Part shown: in pieces, positions 45,263-52,659 of the stretch
How positions within the stretch are numbered: position 1 is the stretch's first letter
How the letters are laid out: the number at the start of each line of letters is the position of its first letter
Source of the DNA: Magnetococcales bacterium
GTDB lineage: Bacteria > Pseudomonadota > Magnetococcia > Magnetococcales > DC0425bin3
Assembly (NCBI GenBank): GCA_015231175.1
Contig: JADGBZ010000004.1
Span: 1 to 64,000, forward strand
Direction: 5' to 3'
Length of the DNA stretch: 64,000 bases
The notes under the pieces: generated by a model
Told to the model about the DNA's origin: nothing
What the model saw: only the letters and a program-made list of their open reading frames with translations
The model's database searches: none
Program-made: the position numbers and the translations under genes

Positions 45263-45307
45263 TGGTCAGAATGACATGGAGTTCTCACAACAATCCCACA
45301 CCCTTTT

Positions 45308-45415
45308 TCAGTACCCTTGCAAGAAAAGCCTGGATATGAAGGCCTTTATCAGGGCTTCGCTCCGAACCATGCCAGGGTGCCATCCCCCTGGATCCTCGCC
45401 CACGATGGCGGGAGA
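45308..45415 (-). repeat. Dispersed hairpin repeat, degenerate reverse copy
   Basis: cagtacccttgcaagaaaagcc, ggcctttatcagggcttcgctccgaacc and ccatccccctggatcc match the reverse repeat, with the middle hairpin lost. It lies in the 341-bp gap between two divergent genes. The rest (45416-45603) holds the PP2C promoter region and ribosome binding site. Confidence 0.7.
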
Positions 45416-45603
45416 TGCGGGAAGCGTCAAACTCCCGCTCAGTGGGTTGTAAAGGAGTGGGGGTGTCGGCAAAAGTCCTTGGTAATTCGACCGACATTCC
45501 TGCATACTTGCAGATGCTGTTAAAAGGGAGGGCCGTGTGGTAGGCTGTCGCCCGGTAGAGTGTTGCACTCCCGTGGCTCAGAGGAATCCCAGGAGAAGGA
45601 TGC

Positions 45604-46461
45604 ATGAGGCAACTGGTGGCGAGTTGTATAAAGGCAGCAGGTCGCACGGATGTGGGTTGTGTCCGTACCCTCAACGAGGACAATTTTTGGATCGATGAAA
45701 TGTCCGGCCTGCTCCTGGTCGCCGATGGGATGGGTGGGCACGATGCGGGCGAAGTGGCCAGCAGCCACGTTGTCGAGTCCATGCTCGACATGCTGAAGCA
45801 ACCCATGCCGGGAAACGCGGAAAATAAAGGTGAATATGGCGATCAGGAAGATGATGGTGAGATCGTCACCCTCTCCCCGGACGAGGTGGCCGAAGAGCTG
45901 GCCAGCGAGATGGAACAGCAGGAAAAAAAGATCGTCCAGAAGGTCCAACGCGCCATTGCTCAGACCAATCTCCTCGTCAACAACATTAACCAGGACCGGG
46001 GCTATCCGGAAGGATCCGGCATGGGCTCCACCCTGGTGGGATTTTGGGCGCCGCCAGGAAGCATGCGGGGCGTGGTGTTCCACGTCGGCGACAGCCGGCT
46101 CTACCTCATGCGCCAGGGTCAGCTCAAGAGTGTCACCCAGGATCATACCCTCTACCAGCAATGGCTGGATTTTGGCTCCAAGGGACAGCCGCCAGCCCAG
46201 AACGTGATTCTGCAAGCCATGGGGCCTGTGGAGCAGGTCATGCCGGATGTGCAAACCCTGGATCTACAGCCGAAAGACCTGATTCTCATGTGCTCCGATG
46301 GCTTGACGGGTATGCTCGCCGACGCCACCCTTGCAAAGATTTTGTCGACCGCCAACGAAAAAAATCTGCAAGAAGTGTGCAATCGTCTGGTCGATATGGC
46401 CAAGGAAAAGGGTGGCAAGGACAACATCACCGTGATTTTGGCCTGGATCTCGAAGCCGTGA
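45604..46461 (+). CDS. PP2C-type serine/threonine protein phosphatase
   Basis: 285 residues. Metal- and phosphate-binding motifs in order: GRTDVGCVRTLNEDNF, LLLVADGMGGHDAGEVAS, GMGSTLVGF, VFHVGDSRLYLMR, LILMCSDGLTGML and KDNITVIL. A 45-residue acidic insertion (about 70-115) is unusual for bacterial Stp/PrpC. AGGAGAAGGA lies upstream of the ATG. Bacterial PP2C enzymes typically oppose Ser/Thr kinases. No kinase is adjacent, but the next gene carries an FHA domain that would read phosphothreonine. Confidence 0.92.
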   Translation: MRQLVASCIKAAGRTDVGCVRTLNEDNFWIDEMSGLLLVADGMGGHDAGEVASSHVVESMLDMLKQPMPGNAENKGEYGDQEDDGEIVTLSPDEVAEELASEMEQQEKKIVQKVQRAIAQTNLLVNNINQDRGYPEGSGMGSTLVGFWAPPGSMRGVVFHVGDSRLYLMRQGQLKSVTQDHTLYQQWLDFGSKGQPPAQNVILQAMGPVEQVMPDVQTLDLQPKDLILMCSDGLTGMLADATLAKILSTANEKNLQEVCNRLVDMAKEKGGKDNITVILAWISKP

Positions 46462-46581
46462 TAAATGCCGGCATCAGGGTCGGTTGCGTGTTCGCGCCGG
46501 CAAAAGCAGAATGGGTCATATCGGGAATGTTTGAACCATGGCAAGGGTAACACCGGAAGGGGGGATCGTTGAGGAGGCATC

Positions 46582-47496
46582 GTGAGAGAAAATAAGCGTC
46601 TTTCCATCATGTTCGCCGATATTGCCGGCAGCACCCGCCTCTACGAGCAGTTGGGTGACGCCAAGGCGCGGGAGATCACCTCCCGGTGCATCCAGCTCAT
46701 GAGCGGCATTGTGGCGAAGTACCGTGGACGGGTGGTCAAAACCATCGGGGATGAAGTGATGTGTACCTTCCCCACTGCCGACGATGCCGGTGAGGCTGCC
46801 ATCCGCATGCAGGAGGATCTGGCAGCCCAGGCCGACTCTTTCGAGGCCACGGTCAAGATACGCATCGGTTTTCATTTCGGGGATGTGATCGAAGAGAGTG
46901 ACGCCGCCCGGGCCGATGTGTTTGGCGATGCTGTCAATCTGGCGGCACGCATGGCTGCCCAATCCAAGGCCGACCAGATCATCACCACCGGCGAAACTTT
47001 GGAACAGATGAACCCGGGCCTGCGCATCAACAGCCGCATGCTGATCTCGACAACCGTCAAGGGCAAACAAAAACCCGTCGACATCTACGAACTCACCTGG
47101 GGCGAAGAGGAGGAGTTGACGGTCATGGGCGGCATCGGGCTGGGGGTTGGCGTCCCCAAGGCACCCAAGATCATTCTGACCGTCTCCTACCAGGGGCAGG
47201 ACATTGTCGTAGGGGAAGATCTGGGCTCCATGACCATGGGACGCGGCAAACAAAACAACCTCATGGTGCCGGACACCATGGCCTCCCGTACCCATGCCAA
47301 AATTGAATTTCGCCGGGACCGTTTCCTGATCATCGACCAAAGCACCAATGGCACCTACGTCACGGCCAGCAATGGCGAAACCTCTTTCGTCCACCGTGAC
47401 GAGCGGCGCCTGTCCGACGAAGGGGTGATCGGTCTTGGCCAAAAGGTCCATGCCGGTCATGACATGGCTGTGAGCTATAAAATTGGCATGAGTTGA
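46582..47496 (+). CDS. Class III adenylate cyclase with C-terminal FHA domain
   Basis: 304 residues. Catalytic domain at 1-165: metal ligands Asp13 (FADIAGSTRLYE) and Asp57 (KTIGDEVMC), adenine-selective Lys53, and transition-state Asn119/Arg123 in FGDAVNLAARM. An FHA domain at about 205-300 has GRGKQNN, SRTHAKIEF and STNGTYV. The key residues are kept, so cAMP synthesis is likely. FHA would couple it to Thr phosphorylation. GTG start with GAGGAGG upstream. Soluble, 120 bp after the PP2C gene. Confidence 0.92.
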   Translation: MRENKRLSIMFADIAGSTRLYEQLGDAKAREITSRCIQLMSGIVAKYRGRVVKTIGDEVMCTFPTADDAGEAAIRMQEDLAAQADSFEATVKIRIGFHFGDVIEESDAARADVFGDAVNLAARMAAQSKADQIITTGETLEQMNPGLRINSRMLISTTVKGKQKPVDIYELTWGEEEELTVMGGIGLGVGVPKAPKIILTVSYQGQDIVVGEDLGSMTMGRGKQNNLMVPDTMASRTHAKIEFRRDRFLIIDQSTNGTYVTASNGETSFVHRDERRLSDEGVIGLGQKVHAGHDMAVSYKIGMS

Positions 47497-47539
47497 CCCT
47501 CTGGGCATCACCGATCGGCACCCGGCAATGGCTCGGGGT

Positions 47540-47600
47540 TCAGGTGGATTCGGGATCCAGGGGCGTGGCCTCCTGGCAGGCCTTAGGGGAGTGATGGCCT
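47540..47600 (+). repeat. Dispersed hairpin repeat, degenerate forward fragment
   Basis: gattcgggatccaggggcgtggcctcctggcaggcc resembles the first hairpin of the repeat with substitutions, and the rest is lost. Just upstream of a glycosyltransferase gene. Confidence 0.5.
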
Positions 47601-47616
47601 GCACCGGGGGTGCCGT

Positions 47617-48735
47617 GTGAGTGTCCTGTCGTACCGAATCCTGCATACCGAGGCCTCCCTGGGGCTTGGAGGTCAGGAGATCCGCATTTTGACCGAATTG
47701 GCGGGTCTGATCGGTCGCAACCACCAGGCAACCCTGGTTTGTCCACCCTCCTCCCGCATTCGCGACGAGGCGTTGCGCATGGGTCTGCCGGCGACGGCTT
47801 TACCCATAGGCCGCAAAAATCTGGCAGGATTGCGGAGCATGTCGGCCTGGTTGCGTCACCATCCCGTGGACGTGGTGATCAGTCATAGTTCCACAGACAG
47901 TTGGTTGACGGCTTTGGCCACCCGATTTTTGCATCCACGGCCCTTCTTGATACGGGTGCGGCATATCTCCACGCCGGTGCATGACAATCTGCCCACCCGT
48001 TGGCTGTATCAGAAGGCTGCCGGACATGTCATCACCACGGGCGAATGCATTCGCCGACAATTGATCGACCAGCGGGGGCATCCGCCGGAGAGGGTCACCT
48101 CCATTCCCACCGGCATCGACCTGGCCCGGTTCACCCCCGGTGACCGCGTTGCGGCGCGTCATCAGCTTGGTTTGCCCCGCGAGCCCTTTCTGGTGGGAAT
48201 CGTGGCCAGCATGCGGGATTGGAAGGGGCACCAGATCCTTTTGGAAGCCTTCAAGGCGTGGGCAAGGCCCGATACGCGGCTGGTCATCGTCGGTGAGGGG
48301 GATCGCTGGGTCGAGATCAAACGCCGCATCGCCGAGCTTGACCTGGGTGAGCTGGTTTTCATGCCTGGCAATCAAGCCGACGTGGCGCCCTGGTTGCAAG
48401 CCCTGGATCTCTTCGTCCTGCCCTCCCTGGCCAACGAGGGTGTTCCTCAGGTGATTCTTCAGGCCATGGCTTGTGGTCTGCCCGTGATCGGCAGTGCCAT
48501 AGGTGGCATACCGGAGGTGATCGACCATGGAATGACGGGTCTGTTGGTACCGCCCGGGGATGTCCATGCCCTGCGGCAGGCACTGGTCGGATTGATGGAC
48601 CATCCCGAACAACGTCTCTCTTTGGGTCTCGCTGCCCAACGCAGTGCAACGCCCCGTTTCGGTGTGGAGGTCATGTTGGACCACACCGAGGAGCTGTTGC
48701 ACTCTTGCTTGAGGCAAAACAAAAAATCGTGGTAA
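47617..48735 (+). CDS. GT4-family glycosyltransferase
   Basis: 372 residues, GT-B fold. N-terminal EASLGLGGQEIRILTELAGL, which is typical of lipopolysaccharide-type GT4 enzymes. The C-terminal donor-binding motif is VLPSLANEGVPQVILQAMACGLPVIGS with the E-x7-E pattern. GTG start. The gene ends W-stop (KKSW, then TAA), and the TAA belongs to the terminal repeat of the following element, so the native tail may differ. Likely in envelope or surface polysaccharide assembly. Confidence 0.88.
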   Translation: MSVLSYRILHTEASLGLGGQEIRILTELAGLIGRNHQATLVCPPSSRIRDEALRMGLPATALPIGRKNLAGLRSMSAWLRHHPVDVVISHSSTDSWLTALATRFLHPRPFLIRVRHISTPVHDNLPTRWLYQKAAGHVITTGECIRRQLIDQRGHPPERVTSIPTGIDLARFTPGDRVAARHQLGLPREPFLVGIVASMRDWKGHQILLEAFKAWARPDTRLVIVGEGDRWVEIKRRIAELDLGELVFMPGNQADVAPWLQALDLFVLPSLANEGVPQVILQAMACGLPVIGSAIGGIPEVIDHGMTGLLVPPGDVHALRQALVGLMDHPEQRLSLGLAAQRSATPRFGVEVMLDHTEELLHSCLRQNKKSW

Positions 48736-48856
48736 CTATTCACCATCCGGCCACGAATCGGGGTCCAGGGGGCTGGCTCCCTGGCGGGGTTCGGGGCGAA
48801 GCCCTGACAAAGGCTTTCATGTCCAAGCTTTTCTTGAATGGGTGGTGAATAGTTAC
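48732..48856 (+). repeat. Dispersed hairpin repeat, 125-bp forward copy lacking the middle hairpin
   Basis: gtaactattcaccat start and gtggtgaatagttac end are intact, but 22 bp spanning exactly the middle hairpin are absent (gctccctggcggggttcggg). Otherwise like the 147-bp copies. Confidence 0.9.
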
Positions 48857-48870
48857 AAATCGTGACACAA

Positions 48871-50040
48871 TCAACGCTGCAACAGAGAGACGATTTCGCC
48901 GATCCTGTTCGTGAATGTATGGTTTTTTATGACATTTTCATACCCCTGGCGCGCGATTCTTTCCCTGGCCAGCGGATTGTTTTCGTAGAAGCGGATTTTG
49001 TCGAGCAGTTCATCAACGTTCGCATACATCTCCAGGTCCACCCCTTCCCGAAACACCTGGGAGAGAGTCTCCTGCCGATTGGCCAGGAGAAATCCACGGG
49101 CAAACAAAACATTGAAGATCCGGTCGCTGAGACCGTCCAGGCTGTAAATCCTGGAAATGGAAAGATTGATACGACTCTCCGCAAAAACCCGTCCCGAGTC
49201 TTTGTACTGATCGCACAAGCCATGGTAGTGAATGTTGGGCATGTCTGATTCAGCCCAATCCGCTGGTCCAAAAACGTCAAGATGGGGAATGGCTTGAAAA
49301 AAATATTGTCTCTGCATGAAGGCCACTTCCTTGGCCAATAAGGCAGGAATATTGATGGCCGCAAAACCATGAAAAACACTGTCGATGCTGCGAATGTATT
49401 GAGTCACTCTTTCCGACAGTTCTGGCAGAATATACTGAAATTTCTTGGATGCATCAGACTGCAAATTCAAAATTCTCGAAAAAATATGCATCAATCTGTC
49501 AGCAAGAAGCTGAATCTCTGGCAAAGAATCGACAAATCTTTCCTTCATTTCTGAGATAAATTGACGATAGTAATTGTTTTCACCCAACTCAATCGTGCCA
49601 ACAAAAGTAACGCCATATTTTTTTTCAACGCTCACGTGATCGACAGGAGTGATATTGCATACATTGAGAAAATACTCCGACCGCACACCGATCCTTTTCA
49701 GGTAGGCAACATCTTCTGTATACGTACAAAAAACATAATCATTATCAGCAAACATCTCCCTGGGCCATCGGTCGTGTTCGATCATCTTATCGACAAGCCA
49801 ATGAAAGACCGGAATGCTCAACGTGGAGCCCATACGAGAGACGTATGGGGAAAAAACCGGATGACACAAGATAAAATCCGGATGGAACCGGTTAACCAAT
49901 GCCAAAATGTTGGTCAAATCCTCGTGGGTTTCGCAATACTCGGCAGCCACTTCAAGACCATTTTCGACACACGCCCTTGAGATATCATCGTAGTACTTGT
50001 AAGACCGGAATTTGACCAGGAGGCAACGTTTTGGTTTCAT
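48871..50040 (-). CDS. CgeB-like glycosyltransferase
   Basis: About 389 residues from MKPKRCLLVKFRS at 50040. An N-terminal Rossmann-like half (ILCHPVFSPYVSRMGSTL, VFHWLVDKMIEHDRWPREMFADNDYVFC) and a C-terminal glycosyltransferase-1-like half with SLDGLSDRIFNVLFARGFLLANRQE and DELLDKIRFYENNPLARERIARQGYE. This matches the CgeB pattern used for spore or surface polysaccharides. Base composition looks lower in GC than neighbours, and the gene faces the other way, so transfer is plausible. Acceptor unknown. Confidence 0.75.
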   Translation of the reverse strand: MKPKRCLLVKFRSYKYYDDISRACVENGLEVAAEYCETHEDLTNILALVNRFHPDFILCHPVFSPYVSRMGSTLSIPVFHWLVDKMIEHDRWPREMFADNDYVFCTYTEDVAYLKRIGVRSEYFLNVCNITPVDHVSVEKKYGVTFVGTIELGENNYYRQFISEMKERFVDSLPEIQLLADRLMHIFSRILNLQSDASKKFQYILPELSERVTQYIRSIDSVFHGFAAINIPALLAKEVAFMQRQYFFQAIPHLDVFGPADWAESDMPNIHYHGLCDQYKDSGRVFAESRINLSISRIYSLDGLSDRIFNVLFARGFLLANRQETLSQVFREGVDLEMYANVDELLDKIRFYENNPLARERIARQGYENVIKNHTFTNRIGEIVSLLQR

Positions 50041-50174
50041 GGCCACACTTCGAATGGTGTTGCACGACACGAGGAATTGCCACAGGATGGATCGCAAAAA
50101 AGACGCCATAACTGGCGAAACAGCAAACGGAGCACGGCATCAATCTTGCGAAGACTCCCCATGTGCAAATTCCC

Positions 50175-50312
50175 GCAACGATTCAGCACCCTTGCAAGAA
50201 AAGCCCGGATATGAAAGCCTTTGTCAGGGCTTCGCCCCAAACCCCACCAGGACACTGTCCTGGACCTGCCAGGGAGCCAGCCCCCTGGACCCCGATTCGT
50301 TTTGATCGTTAC
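50175..50312 (-). repeat. Dispersed hairpin repeat, 138-bp reverse copy
   Basis: gcaacgattcagcaccc to cgattcgttttgatcgttac. The middle hairpin reads ccaggacactgtcctgg. The right end is directly followed by the ribosome-binding site (gaggaa) of the TPR-CgeB gene. Confidence 0.9.
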
Positions 50313-50326
50313 GAGGAATTCTGCCC

Positions 50327-52348
50327 ATGACGCGGCAAAAGGAGCAACCAGAGGTCAACCCGGCCCCCATGGATATGACTCGTATCATTGAAGAGATACG
50401 CAAGCTGGATGGCCTTGTCCAGGCCGGACGTATGGATGAAGCCATCCGCGTCGGTGAAAATGTGCTGGCCTCTTTACCGGACAACGTGGAGATCATCTCT
50501 CTCCTGGCCGACATCCACTGGCAAAACGGCGCCCTCGATGAGGCGGAAAAATTGCTGTTGCGCGGCCTGGAACGGGCTCCGAACCATGCACAACTCCACC
50601 TGCGCATGGGGGATATCGCCAGAACCCGTGGACAAATCGACACGGCCATGGCTTGTTACCGGGAGAGTGTCCGCCTTGATCCCAACAGCGTGGACGGGCA
50701 TTTTCAATACGGGGCCCTCCTCGCACGCAAGGAACGCTATGCCGAGGCCATCTCCGCATTGCAACGCGCCCTGAACATCAAACCGGACCTGATTGAAGCC
50801 CACCAGTTGCTGGTCATCCTCTTCCGCCGCGAAAACAAAATTATCCTGGCCAATGTACACGCCTTGCTGCACGACCATTACCAAACCACAGGTTCGCGCC
50901 AATACGACGGGAATCTGATTCAGGACACCTACTTTCTGGATACGCAAAGAGCCCTGGAGAAGGCTCGGCAGGGTTTACTGCTCCCTTCCAACCGGGAGGC
51001 ACCCATCCAGCAGATCTGCTACCATCATGATGCCAGCACAGATCCTGGTCCAGACACCCTCGTTCACCTCCCCTTGAATCGCGTCCCGGCTTTTTTTTTC
51101 GATTACCATCTGCGCCCCCCTACCACGGTCGACTTCGATCCAACCGACTCCTTGCAGGTGCAAATGGCCCTTGCAGTCGCCAAAAGTGTCGACAGATCCG
51201 TCATATTACGCACTTCGACCATCCAGACCACCGTGACGCTCAACATCCATCAGGCGCCCGAGTTTGAGCCGGGGGAACCCTTGAGCGTCTTCATGTTTGT
51301 CAGCCGAAACAACACGGTCGCCGCAACTGAAACAAACCATATCGCCAAGGCCCTTGCCAGACAGGGGTGCCGGGTTCATTGCGAAACCGAAAAAAATGGC
51401 ATGGAAATTTTGGATACCTACCGCCTGCTCAAGTCGTTCTACGCCTTCAATCCGCATGTGACGATCCATTTCAACCACGCCAATCATGCGCATCTGCATG
51501 CGGATGTGTTCAATATCATCTGGTATCAGGATCCCGCACAGGCCATGCAGGGCGGCAAGCCTCCTGTCTGGCGCAAACGCGACATTATCCTCTCCTCATC
51601 CCCCGTGATCGATACCTGGTTACAGCAGTGTGGAGCCCGGGAGATCCACCGTCAAAACCGCTGTTTCGACCTCACACCCTACATAAACACGACCCCCTGT
51701 ACAGAGCGGCGCAAGGTGGTTTTTGTCGGCCATGCGCACCACCACTACCTGCATGCATTGCCCCGCGACAAGGTGGAACCCATTGCCCAGATCCTGAACA
51801 ACGTATTTGACCGCGGTGTGGCCTTGCCCGACGCGACACTACATGAACTGGCCGCACGAACCCAGTTTTCCTACACCGCAATCACCCATTTCATCTACCC
51901 GTATGTGGTGTGTCATCGCTCCATCCTATGGTTGTGTGAATGGGCACGGGAACTCGATATCGACCTGGAAATTTATGGCCAGTTTTGGGATGAACTCCCC
52001 GAAGTGGCACCCTTTCATCGTGGTGTGCTCTCCAATCCCCAGGCCGTTTCCGCCGTCTACAACCAGGCCCGTTACGCCTTGATCACCGACCCGGGCCAGC
52101 TCCAGACACAAAATCTGGCGGAAATCACCGCGTGCGGTTGTATCCCCATCGTTTACGACATCCGGGTATGCGTCCCCCCTCCCCATTGGGATGATGCCAT
52201 CCTCTATTTCCGCACCCGGGATGATTTGCGGCAATGTTTGACCCAAACACCCCCTCAGGAACCGGCAACGATTGCCCAATCCCTCTCCTGCGACTCCCTG
52301 GCCCAGCGCATTGTCGGTTGGGTCAGGCAGGCAACCACCAACATTTAA
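50327..52348 (+). CDS. TPR-CgeB-like glycosyltransferase, paralogue 1
   Basis: 673 residues. Residues about 15-185 form TPR repeats (ALDEAEKLLLRGLERAPNHAQLHLRMGDIA and neighbours). The rest is a glycosyltransferase-like half with VFNIIWYQDP, WRKRDIILSSSP, RRKVVFVGHAHHHYLHALP, HFIYPYVV and the donor-site-like EITACGCIPIVYD. TPR modules in this setting often bind protein acceptors, so protein glycosylation is an inference. It is closely related to the gene at 52660-54678. The stop is followed by a repeat copy flanked by duplications. Confidence 0.75.
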   Translation: MTRQKEQPEVNPAPMDMTRIIEEIRKLDGLVQAGRMDEAIRVGENVLASLPDNVEIISLLADIHWQNGALDEAEKLLLRGLERAPNHAQLHLRMGDIARTRGQIDTAMACYRESVRLDPNSVDGHFQYGALLARKERYAEAISALQRALNIKPDLIEAHQLLVILFRRENKIILANVHALLHDHYQTTGSRQYDGNLIQDTYFLDTQRALEKARQGLLLPSNREAPIQQICYHHDASTDPGPDTLVHLPLNRVPAFFFDYHLRPPTTVDFDPTDSLQVQMALAVAKSVDRSVILRTSTIQTTVTLNIHQAPEFEPGEPLSVFMFVSRNNTVAATETNHIAKALARQGCRVHCETEKNGMEILDTYRLLKSFYAFNPHVTIHFNHANHAHLHADVFNIIWYQDPAQAMQGGKPPVWRKRDIILSSSPVIDTWLQQCGAREIHRQNRCFDLTPYINTTPCTERRKVVFVGHAHHHYLHALPRDKVEPIAQILNNVFDRGVALPDATLHELAARTQFSYTAITHFIYPYVVCHRSILWLCEWARELDIDLEIYGQFWDELPEVAPFHRGVLSNPQAVSAVYNQARYALITDPGQLQTQNLAEITACGCIPIVYDIRVCVPPPHWDDAILYFRTRDDLRQCLTQTPPQEPATIAQSLSCDSLAQRIVGWVRQATTNI

Positions 52349-52355
52349 AGCATCG
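52320..52355 (+). repeat. Left copy of a ~36-bp duplication spanning the end of paralogue 1
   Basis: The last codons of the gene, stop and catcg (ggtcaggcaggcaaccacc, then acatttaaagcatcg) recur at 52480-52516 as gggtcagccaggcaagcaac, then agcatttaaagcatcg. The two copies bracket a dispersed repeat. Confidence 0.8.
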
Positions 52356-52479
52356 ACCACCCGGCCACGCATCGGGGTCCAGGGAGCTGGCTCCCTGGCA
52401 GGGCCTAAGACAGTGTCCTGGTGGGGTTCGGGGTGAAGCCCTGACAAAGGCTTTCATATCCAGGCATTTCTTGAACGGT
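52356..52479 (+). repeat. Dispersed hairpin repeat, forward copy inside a flanking duplication
   Basis: accacccggccacgcatcgg start, ccagggagctggctccctgg (first hairpin fully paired), a mismatched middle hairpin and cggggtgaagccctgac. Both outer terminal repeats are lost. Flanked by the 36-bp duplication at 52320 and 52480. Confidence 0.85.
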
Positions 52480-52516
52480 CGGGTCAGCCAGGCAAGCAAC
52501 AGCATTTAAAGCATCG
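52480..52516 (+). repeat. Right copy of the ~36-bp duplication
   Basis: Partner of 52320-52355. Imperfect (about five differences), which suggests either an old duplication or selection acting on neither copy. Confidence 0.8.
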
Positions 52517-52550
52517 GTACATTAATTGCGTGCCCAGGGTCTCAGAACGG

Positions 52551-52649
52551 ATGCCCGGAAATGCGGTTCGTGCCTCTGAACAGATGCCCGGAAATGCGGT
52601 TCGTGCCTCTGAACAGATGCCCGGAAACGCAGATTGTGCCTCTAAAAGG
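52551..52649 (+). repeat. Three 33-bp tandem units in the leader of the second TPR-CgeB gene
   Basis: Units at 52551-52583, 52584-52616 and 52617-52649. The first two are identical (atgcccggaaatgcggttcg, then tgcctctgaacag). The third diverges and provides the aaaagga ribosome-binding site of the gene. A degenerate fourth unit may precede them (from about 52530). Confidence 0.9.
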
Positions 52650-52659
52650 AAAAGCAGCC

